From: an uncultured Bacteroidales bacterium
GTDB taxonomy: Bacteria > Bacteroidota > Bacteroidia > Bacteroidales > UBA932
DNA: 49,277 bases
NCBI GenBank assembly: GCA_900321655.1
Contig: ONWU01000012.1
Location: forward strand, 1 to 49,277
Reading direction: 5' to 3'
Shown: piece by piece, positions 1 to 7,743 of the stretch
How positions within the stretch are numbered: position 1 is the first letter of the stretch
Layout of the letters: the number at the start of each line of letters is the position of its first letter
Made by a program: the position numbers and the translations under genes
Notes under the pieces: model-generated
What the model was told of the DNA's origin: nothing
What the model saw: only the letters and a program-made list of their open reading frames with translations
Database searches by the model: none

Positions 1-206
1 TTTTTTATAAGGTTTTTACCGTTTTTGGGTGGTTATACTCCGAAAAAATCACTGGATTTTAGGCCGTGAGACTGGGTGGTGATGCTCCGAATTTTGTATG
101 CATTTCTCGTTAAACGTAAGTAAATTTGCCGATGGTGTAAGTTCTGGCGTTAGTATTGGTGTCAAAATTTACCCTGCAAATATAGACTAAAGTTCTTTGA
201 AAAACA
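1..206. other. Left edge: two imperfect direct repeats, no clear gene
   Basis: Two 19-bp copies at 26-44 and 73-91 differ at two positions (core TGGGTGG then CTCCGAA) and are spaced 47 bp apart start to start. A reading frame is open from base 1 to a TGA at 67-69 and could be the last 22 codons of a plus-strand gene starting outside the window, but this is too short to identify. The rest, up to 206, is AT-rich and probably carries the promoter of the following small gene. No clean TAnnTTTG element is visible. Confidence 0.3.
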
Positions 207-404
207 ATGGTTCTAACAGAACCTGCAGTCATTCCAACAGCTCGATATGAGTTAAGGGATGCGTCGAGGGCTCTAGGCATCCACAAGTCAACCCTGCTCT
301 TATGGACCAAACAAGGGTATATCAGAGCAGGTATCAGGAAAGTAAACGGCCGCAAATGCTGGCTGGGAAGTGAAATCCTCAGATGCTGGAGGGCAACGAT
401 GTAA
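207..404 (+). CDS. Small helix-turn-helix (MerR/excisionase-like) protein
   Basis: A 65-residue protein. The stretch around residues 14-45 (ELRDASRALGIHKSTLLLW, then GYIRAG and a basic segment) has the layout of a winged HTH of the MerR/excisionase type: helix, turn with Gly-Ile-His-Lys-Ser, recognition helix, then a short wing. Such proteins on Bacteroidetes integrative elements act as excision factors or repressors; which of these applies cannot be told. It is followed by another plus-strand gene after a gap of about 117 bases, while the rest of the element reads mostly on the minus strand. Small size and low GC fit mobile DNA. The start is the first ATG after an AT-rich leader. Confidence 0.55.
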   Translation: MVLTEPAVIPTARYELRDASRALGIHKSTLLLWTKQGYIRAGIRKVNGRKCWLGSEILRCWRATM

Positions 405-521
405 AAAGACCATAGTCCTAGATCAACGCGAGTATGCTCGCACGGGGCGGCTTGATGAGGGTTGCCCCATTTAGAAAAAAGCGCCGGAGCTATTTCCGGA
501 AACATTTAAAAGTAGTGTATC

Positions 522-878
522 ATGGCAACAACAAAAGCAAACATTGCCAATCTAAAAGCCGACGCGGCGAAAAAGATTCTTAACGGCGAGGTCTCTGAAG
601 AGACACTCAAAGCAATCATCAACCTGAATGATGAATCGCCGGACATTGTGATTCGTGTCGTGGACATTTTGGCGGGTGGTAAGGTGAAGGGGCACTTGAC
701 GACTAAGAAAGAGGCTATTCAATATGTCTCTAGGAGTGATTCCTATGAAACCCTTTTAGAGGAGATAAAAGCTGAAAGGAAACGTTACCTTGGACAAGTG
801 GCCAATGCCGAGAAAGGAAGGTCCGTACTAAACAACGGAAGGCAAGGACAAGGAAACATGGAAGGTGACTCAGTTTAG
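522..878 (+). CDS. Hypothetical protein, 118 aa
   Basis: I do not recognise this family. The protein is soluble, without signal peptide or membrane segment, rich in Lys, Glu and Asp, and predicted by eye to be mostly helical. Residues 1-40 are Ala/Lys-rich, the middle holds a repeated Ile-Val pattern, and residues 85-118 are basic and Gly/Asn-rich, so probably disordered. It lies behind the small HTH gene and ends just before a strong hairpin terminator. The context suggests an accessory protein of the integrated element; no function can be claimed. Confidence 0.5.
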   Translation: MATTKANIANLKADAAKKILNGEVSEETLKAIINLNDESPDIVIRVVDILAGGKVKGHLTTKKEAIQYVSRSDSYETLLEEIKAERKRYLGQVANAEKGRSVLNNGRQGQGNMEGDSV

Positions 879-900
879 TCCCTTTTGTCTAATGAACGAA

Positions 901-933
901 AAAAGGCAGCCAGTAAATGAGGCTGCCTTTTTA
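901..933 (+). terminator. Rho-independent terminator between convergent genes
   Basis: An 11-bp perfect stem (AAAAGGCAGCC paired with GGCTGCCTTTT) with a 9-base loop is followed by more T residues. It sits between the plus-strand 118-aa gene and the minus-strand lipoprotein gene. A-tract on one side and T-tract on the other allow it to work in both directions. Confidence 0.85.
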
Positions 934-955
934 AAAAATAGACTCTAGCATCTTC

Positions 956-2422
956 CTATTCTTTGACGGGCCTTACGGAACAACCATCGCTTCGACGATG
1001 TGATCCACTAGGATCGTGCCCCCATTGAGAAATGGTTATAGCCCAAGCCCACTGTGCGCTATTGCCATTAACATTTCGGGTCGAAGACCAGTATGTCCCA
1101 TAATCATCACCATCTTTAAGGCTGTTTTCACGATACCAACCCGGGCACGGAAGGAAAATATAATTGTTATTAGGGCCGGTCACCTTATAGACATTGTGAC
1201 CACCTAATGTCATCCATGTCCATGTGCAATCTGACACCAATTCCTCAAGCTCGGCTCTTGTTGGCATTCTCCACCCGTCTCCAAGTCTAGCAGAAGCGAC
1301 ATCGTCATCTGGATCTAATTGAGTCTTATTATCAATAGTACCGTATCCCATATCAACTGAATTGTATTTGGTTAGGGATGTATTAGTGCCATTGCACCAT
1401 TTATATGATGCCCAACTATAATCAAATTGTCTAGATATTTCCCCCCAAGCATAATAGTAACCAAATCCCTCAGGACTAGAAGCTCCAATATTAAATGACG
1501 CCCATTTTACACTAAGACCGAGGGGCACAGCAATAGGGACTGAAATAAGAGTAACAGGAAGCGGCGCCATTTTCTTTGCATAGCTTCGGACAATTTCGAG
1601 AGAGGAAGACGTTGATTGTCTAAAAATCCTCCCATCTTCATCCGTGACAGTAATTGTGAATCCTTTTGTAAAGGTCACAGGAGGAAGCGCGAACCAGAAT
1701 TGAGTGTAGTCATTTGATGCCTCACCTATTGTAACCGCGTCTGTACAGGTTAAAGTTATTTCTTCTGTGGCACTTCCCGTCATTGAGACAGCCGGTGTTC
1801 CTCCAAGAGACATCGATATTGTTGCTTCACCAGCTATTTTTTCATGGTTATTACCCTTAATGGAAATGGTTTTAATAGTAGTGCCGACGCTTGTCCCGTA
1901 AAGCTTAAGCATAAGATAGCCGCAGGCATTCTTAAACTGGAAATTGCTGTCATCCGTTACCGCCACCATAGTATTGGCACCAAGTCCAAACGTAGTTGCG
2001 GTGTAAGTCTGCGCTGCAGGGAAATTTACTGTTAAGACTCCCGTATTGCTTATAGACGTTCCACTACTATATGGGTAAATCGCATAAGCATAATCTAGTG
2101 GATTACTTGTCTTAACCTTTCCATCGGGGACAATTGAGAATGTCCCGGCATTGTCTCCCGTATTACCATCAAAACGGTATTCCTGATTATAGGTGTTTTC
2201 ATTGAAGACGGATATCCTATCATCCTCTGTCCAAAGAACCTTATAATCCTCATCAAGGTAGACTTTAGTGTTGGCCTCTTCGCCGATAGAAGCATAAAAG
2301 ACCGGAGCCTGCTGCTCTTCAACGATTATTGAATCATCAATGTTTTCAATAGGGGTTTCAAGCTGCGATGTGCAAGCGGTAAGGAGAGTAGCTGCTCCCC
2401 AGAATAAAACAATCTTTTTCAT
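956..2422 (-). CDS. Fimbrillin-like lipoprotein with C-terminal FISUMP domain
   Basis: The start was placed at 2422, where MKKIVLFWGAATLLTACTSQ gives a lipoprotein signal peptide with lipobox LTAC; the longer frame from 2455 would add 11 residues and overlap the upstream peptide gene. After the lipid-anchored Cys, roughly residues 40-290 resemble the Bacteroidales fimbrillin/Mfa-like fold (acidic N-terminus, WTEDDRISVFN, repeated beta segments). From about residue 300 to the end there is a FISUMP/DUF1566-like domain of C-type-lectin-like fold, with WRMPTRAELEEL, GTYWSS and a closing SVRPVK. A cell-surface adhesin or glycan-binding role is inferred. It is cargo of the integrated element, separated by one base from the small gene before it. 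A terminator lies just downstream at 901-933. Confidence 0.75.
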   Translation of the reverse strand: MKKIVLFWGAATLLTACTSQLETPIENIDDSIIVEEQQAPVFYASIGEEANTKVYLDEDYKVLWTEDDRISVFNENTYNQEYRFDGNTGDNAGTFSIVPDGKVKTSNPLDYAYAIYPYSSGTSISNTGVLTVNFPAAQTYTATTFGLGANTMVAVTDDSNFQFKNACGYLMLKLYGTSVGTTIKTISIKGNNHEKIAGEATISMSLGGTPAVSMTGSATEEITLTCTDAVTIGEASNDYTQFWFALPPVTFTKGFTITVTDEDGRIFRQSTSSSLEIVRSYAKKMAPLPVTLISVPIAVPLGLSVKWASFNIGASSPEGFGYYYAWGEISRQFDYSWASYKWCNGTNTSLTKYNSVDMGYGTIDNKTQLDPDDDVASARLGDGWRMPTRAELEELVSDCTWTWMTLGGHNVYKVTGPNNNYIFLPCPGWYRENSLKDGDDYGTYWSSTRNVNGNSAQWAWAITISQWGHDPSGSHRRSDGCSVRPVKE

Positions 2423-2423
2423 A

Positions 2424-2564
2424 TTACCAGGGAGTATCTTCATCATCTTTACCACCGACTCCTTCGTTAGAGCCAGTTAAAATGTGTCCTTCTGTTCGAA
2501 GTTCATAGATCTGCACCTCGGGGGTTGAGTATTCTTCCAGAGGCGTTTGGGATTTCAAGCTCAT
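2424..2564 (-). CDS. 46-aa peptide translated just ahead of the fimbrillin-like lipoprotein
   Basis: The ATG at 2564 follows a purine-rich stretch (GAGACAGAAGG). The product has the pattern TPEVQIYEL, then EGHILTGSN, then a Gly/Asp-rich end closing with PW. Short proteins of this style (a Pro-containing start, an alternating hydrophobic strand, a Ser-Gly turn and an acidic Gly-rich tail) commonly precede fimbrillin or surface lipoprotein genes in Bacteroidales, and none that I know has an assigned function. Its TAA ends one base before the ATG of the lipoprotein gene, so translation of the two is probably coupled. The same frame opens further upstream (to 2684), but the extra 40 residues look unlike protein. 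Confidence 0.6.
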   Translation of the reverse strand: MSLKSQTPLEEYSTPEVQIYELRTEGHILTGSNEGVGGKDDEDTPW

Positions 2565-2674
2565 GGCCTTCTGTCTCTTTTTCCGCTGGCGCCTAACGGG
2601 GGTATAAACAACAAAAGTGTGGAGCCAAACGCTTATCTGGACTGAGGCTCTGGAAGGCCCAAGATCAAATAAAC

Positions 2675-2706
2675 AACTCCACACTCGTATCGAGGAGTGC
2701 AGAGTT
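2675..2706 (-). terminator. Probable terminator of the 261-aa gene
   Basis: On the minus strand a 12-bp stem with two G-U wobbles and an 8-base loop is followed by GTTTATTT. It lies downstream of the gene ending at 2858 and upstream of the 46-aa peptide gene, so it separates the two transcription units. Confidence 0.55.
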
Positions 2707-2857
2707 GCACAATCCAGACAATACGGGTGATGAATGTTGCTTTTGCCCTTGATCTTGTAAATTTTCCAGATTTCAGTCCAAGGATAAAAGTTACACTTTC
2801 ATCTATGTCGCCACCTTGCGATGGCAAGAACAAAGGTAGAAAAAAAAAATTACTTCG

Positions 2858-3643
2858 TCAAACAGATAGCATATGTAGCTCCGGTTTAACCAGTTCCACT
2901 ATCCGAAAGCCTTCTGCTCTATGACCCTCCTTTGACAGGATAGTCCTTTTTGTTTTAAACCCAAATAGAAGCAGATCTGTTGCTTTTGCCTTGCTTATTA
3001 GGCCGTGTTTGTCGTAAACGCCTTGAAGGATCTGTTTGACTTCGGCGAGAGAATAACGATCTCCCACATGGAACAACTCCAATAAATCATGATAAATCAT
3101 TTCGTATTTGTGTTTTAAATGGTGAGTGTAATTGAAAAGATAATCGCATATCGGTTTAGTGTAGTGGACTGCTACGATTCCCAGGGCAGAAAAATCAAAC
3201 CGAAACAAATGGGTTGTACGATCCTCTTGGGTGACAATCTCGAGGGAGATCGGATTTGGCGCTGAAGAATCATATTTCTTGATGTAGTATTTACTATGTA
3301 CCTTGCCGAGTGCCTTTTGTATCTGATATGAAAAGCAGTCTGTAATATCTTCTACGGACTGTACCCAAACCTTATAGGACGGATTTCGGATGATATAAAG
3401 GTTGGGGTATGATCTGAATTCTTCTGCGCCTATGCAGTACTTCTCCGGCCATATTTGTAGTAGCCCACAATTGGCGGCGAACTTAAGGTGCTCTGATAAT
3501 TTGTCTGGCTTCTGCCCTGTTGAGACCAGTTTTTCTCTGGTTAACCGTGTTCCATGTAACTGCAGCTTGTAGAATGTCCGCAAGAAGGTCGTTAGAACTG
3601 GAATCTTTAGGAGGCAGACTCCTTCATTTAAAAAAAGCCACAT
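2858..3643 (-). CDS. Hypothetical protein, 261 aa, mobile-element associated
   Basis: No signal peptide or membrane segment. The N-terminal half is basic with many aromatic residues and could bind nucleic acid. The last 60 residues (YSLAEVKQILQGVYDKHGL, AKATDL, then a basic strand and EGFRIVEL) look like a compact helical or winged-helix domain. I have an impression of similar C-terminal segments in Bacteroidetes phage and plasmid proteins but cannot name the family. It follows the serine recombinase in the same direction, separated by a strong terminator, so it is probably transcribed on its own. A replication or regulatory role for the element is possible, not shown. Confidence 0.5.
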   Translation of the reverse strand: MWLFLNEGVCLLKIPVLTTFLRTFYKLQLHGTRLTREKLVSTGQKPDKLSEHLKFAANCGLLQIWPEKYCIGAEEFRSYPNLYIIRNPSYKVWVQSVEDITDCFSYQIQKALGKVHSKYYIKKYDSSAPNPISLEIVTQEDRTTHLFRFDFSALGIVAVHYTKPICDYLFNYTHHLKHKYEMIYHDLLELFHVGDRYSLAEVKQILQGVYDKHGLISKAKATDLLLFGFKTKRTILSKEGHRAEGFRIVELVKPELHMLSV

Positions 3644-3718
3644 CTTTAATTCTTAATGGTAATAAATGGTAAATGCCGATGATCTACAGATGTTTTTTTG
3701 TGAATGATAAGCCAATAG

Positions 3719-3769
3719 AAAAAAGGGTGGTCCCTATGAATGATAATATATATGGGACCCCCTTTTTTT
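3719..3769. terminator. Strong bidirectional terminator hairpin
   Basis: AAAAAAGGG followed by GTCCC pairs across an AT-rich loop with GGGAC and CCCTTTTTTT. The A-tract and T-tract flank a GC core, which allows termination on both strands. It follows the stop of the serine recombinase (minus strand) and precedes the 261-aa gene. Confidence 0.8.
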
Positions 3770-3827
3770 CTTCCCGTGTAGTATTTTTTAACCACTTTGG
3801 TAATAATAACCACCTCTCGAGGATTAA

Positions 3828-4469
3828 TCAAGTAAACTTGGATTTCAGCTTCTGAATGGTCGTTGGACTCACTCCTTCCAGTTTTGCCACAGCTCTGACT
3901 GAGTAACCCTTACGCAAGAGTGTTATAGCGCTTGAATATTTGATCTTTAGCTCTTCGTCATGAGTATGTTTGTTCTTAGACCCCATTGGTCTACCCATTT
4001 TCACACCCTTGGACTTGGCCAGTTCCCGGCCGGAGTTAAGACGATAGTATATATTCTGTCGTTCCACTTCGGCACAGGTGCCTAGGGTCGCTATTAAGAT
4101 TGGACACATGATGGACTTCTCGCCATTGCTGTCGAAGAGGGAGAACCCTTCTTTCAAGAAGATAATGTTAATCTTATTGTCGATGGCGCGCTTAACGGAT
4201 TCATTTAGATCCCAGACCGAGCGCCCTAACCGTGAAAGCTCGCTGCAGATGATGGTGGAAGCAGCTCCGGACTCTGCCAATTCGAAGCAATCCTGTAAGG
4301 CCTTTCTTTCCTTATTGGCTTTTGCTCCGCTTATGTGCTCCTCAAAGATAGCAACGACTTTTAGGCCGTGTGCTTCTGCGTACTTGTTAAGGTCATAGAT
4401 CTGGCGTTCTGTGGTCTGTCTGTCTCCTTTGCTGGAGACACGGGCATAGATGATTGCATTAGTGGTCAT
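3828..4469 (-). CDS. Small serine recombinase (resolvase/invertase family)
   Basis: A 213-aa protein, close to the 180-210 aa of resolvases and invertases. With the ATG at 4469, residues 8-13 are YARVSS, giving the conserved Tyr8, Arg10 and nucleophile Ser12. SELSRLGRS at 76-84 supplies the second Arg cluster, EVERQ at 134-138 begins the long E-helix, and GRPMGS at 159-164 is the minor-groove linker. Residues 187-213 form a Hin-like HTH (YSVRAVAKLEGVSPTTIQKLK). The family cuts and rejoins DNA through a phosphoserine link, resolving cointegrates or inverting segments. No crossover site was identified. A longer frame to 4532 adds 21 unconvincing residues. An inverted pair, AACAGCC at 4500 and GGCTGTT at 4540, lies just upstream and may be an operator. 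Confidence 0.9.
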   Translation of the reverse strand: MTTNAIIYARVSSKGDRQTTERQIYDLNKYAEAHGLKVVAIFEEHISGAKANKERKALQDCFELAESGAASTIICSELSRLGRSVWDLNESVKRAIDNKINIIFLKEGFSLFDSNGEKSIMCPILIATLGTCAEVERQNIYYRLNSGRELAKSKGVKMGRPMGSKNKHTHDEELKIKYSSAITLLRKGYSVRAVAKLEGVSPTTIQKLKSKFT

Positions 4470-4563
4470 GGTATAATCAAAGTTTAAAAGGTAAAACAAA
4501 ACAGCCCCATCGCGCCGATTAAACTCTAGCACATAATGAGGCTGTTACGATATTAAGGTCAAA

Positions 4564-5604
4564 CTAGCTAAGGAACCAAGCGTATTTGTCGTCGATTCCG
4601 CGAAGCGTGTTGTTGATGCCGACGCTTAGGTCGGTAGCGTTAAGGGCCCTCTGGAGATAAGAGTCAATGTAGCTGCTCTTATTGGATTCCGTGAGTAGGT
4701 TGTGGAAATCCCAGAGACTAATCTGATTGTCCTTAGCCCCAAAGTCGGGATTGGCAAAGTAGCCACGACAGCAGCTATTAATCTGGCTGTCTGTAATAAG
4801 GAGACGCGGAATAGCCTTTTGCTCCTTAGGAGGAAGAGCTTGATAAAGGCGGCAGCGTCCCACGATAGTGGCGAACTGGGATTCCGTCAGGTAGGTATCC
4901 GTAAGACTCCGCATAAGATGCAGATCCCTTGAAGGAGAATAGGCGCGGAACAAGTCCATGCACTGCAAATAGAGTTCGTCCAGATTGGAGACCTCCATCT
5001 GGAACTTGAGTCCATCCCCTGACAGAATCTGGTTGGAGCAGATGTTTACCCGCCAGCCGATAAAGACAGAGAACTTCTCGAAGCTTCTAGCCGCCCTGTA
5101 GAGATTGAGGTCGTTGTAATTCCTCACGCCTCCGATGCACAGTTCCATCCTTTGGCCATCAATGCTCTCAAAGATGGTGGGAATGGTGAAGGCAAAGGCT
5201 AAACGCTGGAAGAACTTGGTCTTGTCAGACGGGAGTAATTCGCTGGGCTTCTTGTAAAGAGCAGCAGGAATGCGTCCTTTAACCTCGTGAGAAACACGGA
5301 TAGCAGGAGCGTTTACGGATTCCCCACAGAAGTAGTTCTTAGCAGCGTCATAGACGGTGTTGATGAAGTCTTGGTGGGAGATAGTAAGCTCTTGATTGCC
5401 CCAAGTGGGAACAATGCAGTCACTGGTAAGAGCATCCATAGAAATGGAATCCGTGTTGGCTTCCAAGAAATGGACGTTGGAGGGAGTCTCGACTGGTTTA
5501 AAGTCGACAATGTGAGCCTCAGGGATGTTGTCGAGGTCGATAAACGGGAACTGAGGGCTGGGCACAAAGGGAGTTTGTGCAGGTCTGATAATGAGATTGT
5601 TCAT
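4564..5604 (-). CDS. DUF3871 family protein
   Basis: At 346 aa it matches the family's usual length. Features recalled from this Bacteroidetes family are visible: a proline-rich start with FIDLDNIPEA, then FLEANT, DCIVPTW, ELTISHQDFI, IRVSHEVKGRIP, the central EKFSVFIGWR and a C-terminal NKSSYIDSYLQRALNATDL. The family sits on plasmids and integrative elements of Bacteroides and relatives and has no known biochemical role. There is no signal peptide, so it is probably cytoplasmic. It is the gene upstream of the recombinase on the same strand, with about 95 bases between them, so the two may share a transcript. Confidence 0.8.
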   Translation of the reverse strand: MNNLIIRPAQTPFVPSPQFPFIDLDNIPEAHIVDFKPVETPSNVHFLEANTDSISMDALTSDCIVPTWGNQELTISHQDFINTVYDAAKNYFCGESVNAPAIRVSHEVKGRIPAALYKKPSELLPSDKTKFFQRLAFAFTIPTIFESIDGQRMELCIGGVRNYNDLNLYRAARSFEKFSVFIGWRVNICSNQILSGDGLKFQMEVSNLDELYLQCMDLFRAYSPSRDLHLMRSLTDTYLTESQFATIVGRCRLYQALPPKEQKAIPRLLITDSQINSCCRGYFANPDFGAKDNQISLWDFHNLLTESNKSSYIDSYLQRALNATDLSVGINNTLRGIDDKYAWFLS

Positions 5605-6118
5605 AATGATAGTATTAAGTGGACATTATATGCTACAGCATACGCATAGACATAGATTTCACTACCTTTTACCGATTGCTAGTTTTTCTGAAAAAAGAGA
5701 AATCACCAAAGTAGAAGTCCCTTTTAGAAGGTGGTTTAGGGCTTTAAACCAAAAGCATTCTTTTTATTCAAATGTCAAGGGGGGACTAAGGGGGTAGTAT
5801 GCTCTAGAGTATAGGAGGGGGATATATTAGACCAGACCAGATTATTGCGCTGCCGAAGTTAGTAGAGATTGGTCAACAGACTTTTGTCTCTTTAATGGTT
5901 GGCTTGATGCTATTAAGACTGAAAAGGTCTATATAATTGTTACCGGAATAGAGTGGTGGAAAACAACGCAAAAGCAGAAGGGGGCGCCTATTGATCTATG
6001 CTTTTGACGACGCAATGAATGCCTGTGGTCCATTTTTCCAGTAGTGCTTGGAAGATTGCGTATAAACAGTTATAGTTGAGTATAAGCCACACGGGCTATA
6101 TATATAATAATGGTATAA
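5605..6118. other. Intergenic stretch upstream of the DUF3871 gene
   Basis: About 510 bases of AT-rich DNA. It must hold the minus-strand promoter of the DUF3871 gene; the nearest candidate, CAAAGTAG near 5707, is one base off the -7 consensus. No open frame here has protein-like composition. A run of alternating TA lies near 6100, just ahead of the 53-codon frame at 6119. No tRNA or repeat array was seen. The position, between integrase and accessory genes, would suit an origin of transfer, but nothing specific supports that. Confidence 0.3.
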
Positions 6119-6280
6119 ATGAAAGCAACGGAGTTTTTCAATTTTAAAATCCCTGTAGAGCCAGAGGGTTTATCAAGAGATGAAGGGCTAAAACTGGTGC
6201 CTAGAAATAATAATGGCGCCCCAAAGGCGCCATCAACCACGAAGCTTATTGCTAGGCCATCCCAAAACGGATTCGATTAA
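6119..6280 (+). CDS. Possible 53-aa small protein convergent with integrase
   Basis: An ATG at 6119 opens a 53-codon frame (start MKATEFFNFKIPVEPEGL, end SQNGFD) ending at a TAA that shares its bases with the integrase stop. Composition looks protein-like: an aromatic start, then a Pro/Asn/Lys-rich basic tail. Against it, the frame runs through the hairpin at 6213-6233, which looks like the integrase terminator. I do not recognise the sequence. It could be a real small gene of the element or chance. Confidence 0.35.
   Translation: MKATEFFNFKIPVEPEGLSRDEGLKLVPRNNNGAPKAPSTTKLIARPSQNGFD
6213..6233 (-). terminator. Hairpin after the integrase gene
   Basis: A perfect 8-bp stem (ATGGCGCC and GGCGCCAT) with a 5-base loop. 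Read on the minus strand it is followed by the T-rich TATTATTATTT-like stretch, about 45 bases past the integrase stop. Confidence 0.6.
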
Positions 6281-7548
6281 GTTCGGGTCCGTTTTTTTCG
6301 TTTCTCGTAGAAGACCCAATCAAGGACTTCACGATTGGCTTCGTCCACTTTCTTCCTCCAGTCTGTCCTTAGATATGTGGTGGTAACATCGACGGTATGA
6401 TGCCCAAGTGCGGCAGCGATCGTTTCTCGACCTATGCCTAGTTCTGCTTGAGCAATAGTTGCCCATGAAGTTCTTGCCGCGCTTAGGCAAACATCTGGGA
6501 GGATGGCTTTGCCCGTACTCGTCTTTCCGTCGACTCTAGTCAGGCCGACCTTTCGTAAAGTCTTTCCTAACCTATTATAGTAGGTCTTGTAATTAGGGAC
6601 CCGTTCAAGAATGTTCAACAGGTGCGTTTTCCCCTTGTATTTATTGATAATCTCCAAGGCCTCTGGCTCCACTTTTATAGAGTATGGCTTGTCTGTTTTA
6701 CTGCGAGGGTATTCAATTCGTCCCCTCTTTATTCCCGTCAGAGTAACCAGGTCTAAATTATTGATGCCGATTAAGCAGAACATGAGTTTAAAAATATCAA
6801 CGGCCTCCTGCTCTCCGCCGGGATAGCAGTTAAAGGTGAACAAATCGCGTAGTTCTTTAGCCGTGTATGATTTGTCCCGGCTCTGCCCTTGTTTGATTTT
6901 GAACTTGCGGAAGGGGTAGTTCTTGGTGCGTTCTTCATCAACGGCAGCGTTCATTACAGCACGAATATCTCTAAGGTGACGACTGGCTGTATTCTGCTTT
7001 TGTGTTGTAAGGCAGAACTGTTCAAAGTCCCGAAGAAACTGGGGCGTCACGTCATCAAAAGAAATATCGGAGAACTGCCGACCCGAGGCCACGCAAAAGG
7101 CTTCCAGCTTATTATATGTGTCTTGATAGAGTTTCTTTGTGCCTTCTTTGTCTTTTGTGCCGATGAATTCTTGGAAGAAACCTGCTAGGTTATTCAGTTC
7201 AGCCTGCTTTAGTCGTTCCTCCTCTGCCTTTTTCTCGGCAATCTCTGGGTCAAATGTTTCTCGGATGAGGTCCAGAGCTTCTTTCGCTGATTTGCCAGCG
7301 AGCTTGCCAGTAAGATCGAGTTGGATAATAGCCTTGTTTACTTGTGCCAGCTTACCGGATATAACCGTGTTCAACAATTTGGCGTCCTTATGTTTGACAA
7401 CAGTCCCATTCTCCCATTGCTCTGGAAGAAGATTTATCCCAAGAACCATGCTGGCACGTTTACCGTTTTTGGCGATCATGATGCGAAGGGGGAACGATCC
7501 GTCCTTATTTGCTCTCCGGGTATCGTAGTAAATGCTGGCTTTTGTCAT
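6277..7548 (-). CDS. Tyrosine recombinase/integrase
   Basis: At 423 aa it has the Bacteroidetes integrase layout. Residues 1-100 are an arm-binding domain with the typical start (YYDTRRANKDGSFPLRI). Residues 115-205 are the SAM-like core-binding domain. Residues 225-410 are the catalytic domain: box II Arg359 in the AARTSWAT segment, His383/384 in LGHH and the nucleophile Tyr392 in TTTYLRT. Lys284 (SKTDK) is the likely beta-hairpin Lys. In box I, where classical enzymes have Arg, this protein reads FCLIGINNLDL (257-267) without Arg, reminiscent of IntDOT-type integrases. The gene points away from tRNA-Arg with its promoter side toward it, and most likely catalyses integration at that tRNA. 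The basic C-terminal tail (KRKKRTRT) is unusual but fits DNA binding. Confidence 0.92.
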   Translation of the reverse strand: MTKASIYYDTRRANKDGSFPLRIMIAKNGKRASMVLGINLLPEQWENGTVVKHKDAKLLNTVISGKLAQVNKAIIQLDLTGKLAGKSAKEALDLIRETFDPEIAEKKAEEERLKQAELNNLAGFFQEFIGTKDKEGTKKLYQDTYNKLEAFCVASGRQFSDISFDDVTPQFLRDFEQFCLTTQKQNTASRHLRDIRAVMNAAVDEERTKNYPFRKFKIKQGQSRDKSYTAKELRDLFTFNCYPGGEQEAVDIFKLMFCLIGINNLDLVTLTGIKRGRIEYPRSKTDKPYSIKVEPEALEIINKYKGKTHLLNILERVPNYKTYYNRLGKTLRKVGLTRVDGKTSTGKAILPDVCLSAARTSWATIAQAELGIGRETIAAALGHHTVDVTTTYLRTDWRKKVDEANREVLDWVFYEKRKKRTRT

Positions 7549-7687
7549 AATTGTGTCCGTTTTCTTGCTTTGCTCACTTATTGCTCACTTTTCAGTGTGT
7601 AAAAATAGCAAATTTTCTAATAAAATTGCATTCTTTATGGGAGTGATTTTCTCTGTATTGAGCTGAAATATGCAATAAAACAGGCAC

Positions 7688-7727
7688 GAAAAAACCGCCA
7701 ACTCATTCGATATGAACAAGTTGGCGG
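7688..7727 (-). terminator. Terminator downstream of tRNA-Arg
   Basis: Read on the minus strand, a 9-bp stem (CCGCCAACT with AGTTGGCGG) and a 15-base loop are followed by six T residues. It lies 17 bases past the tRNA 3' end and blocks read-through into the integrase promoter region. If integration happened at the tRNA 3' end, this terminator came in with the element. Confidence 0.8.
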
Positions 7728-7743
7728 AGGGAAAGGATCTTGG

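Noticed and set aside
956-2422. Possible diversity-generating retroelement target (lectin-fold C-terminus ending in the lipoprotein gene)
   Set aside because: No reverse transcriptase gene and no template-repeat copy of the 3' end was found in the window. The FISUMP fold alone is not evidence of a DGR.
3673-3855. 60-codon plus-strand frame between the recombinase and the 261-aa gene
   Set aside because: It runs straight through the strong hairpin terminator at 3719-3769 and has no protein-like features.
5591-5797. 68-codon plus-strand frame upstream of the DUF3871 gene
   Set aside because: Its first bases lie in the DUF3871 5' end and the composition is irregular; more likely it is the promoter region of that gene.
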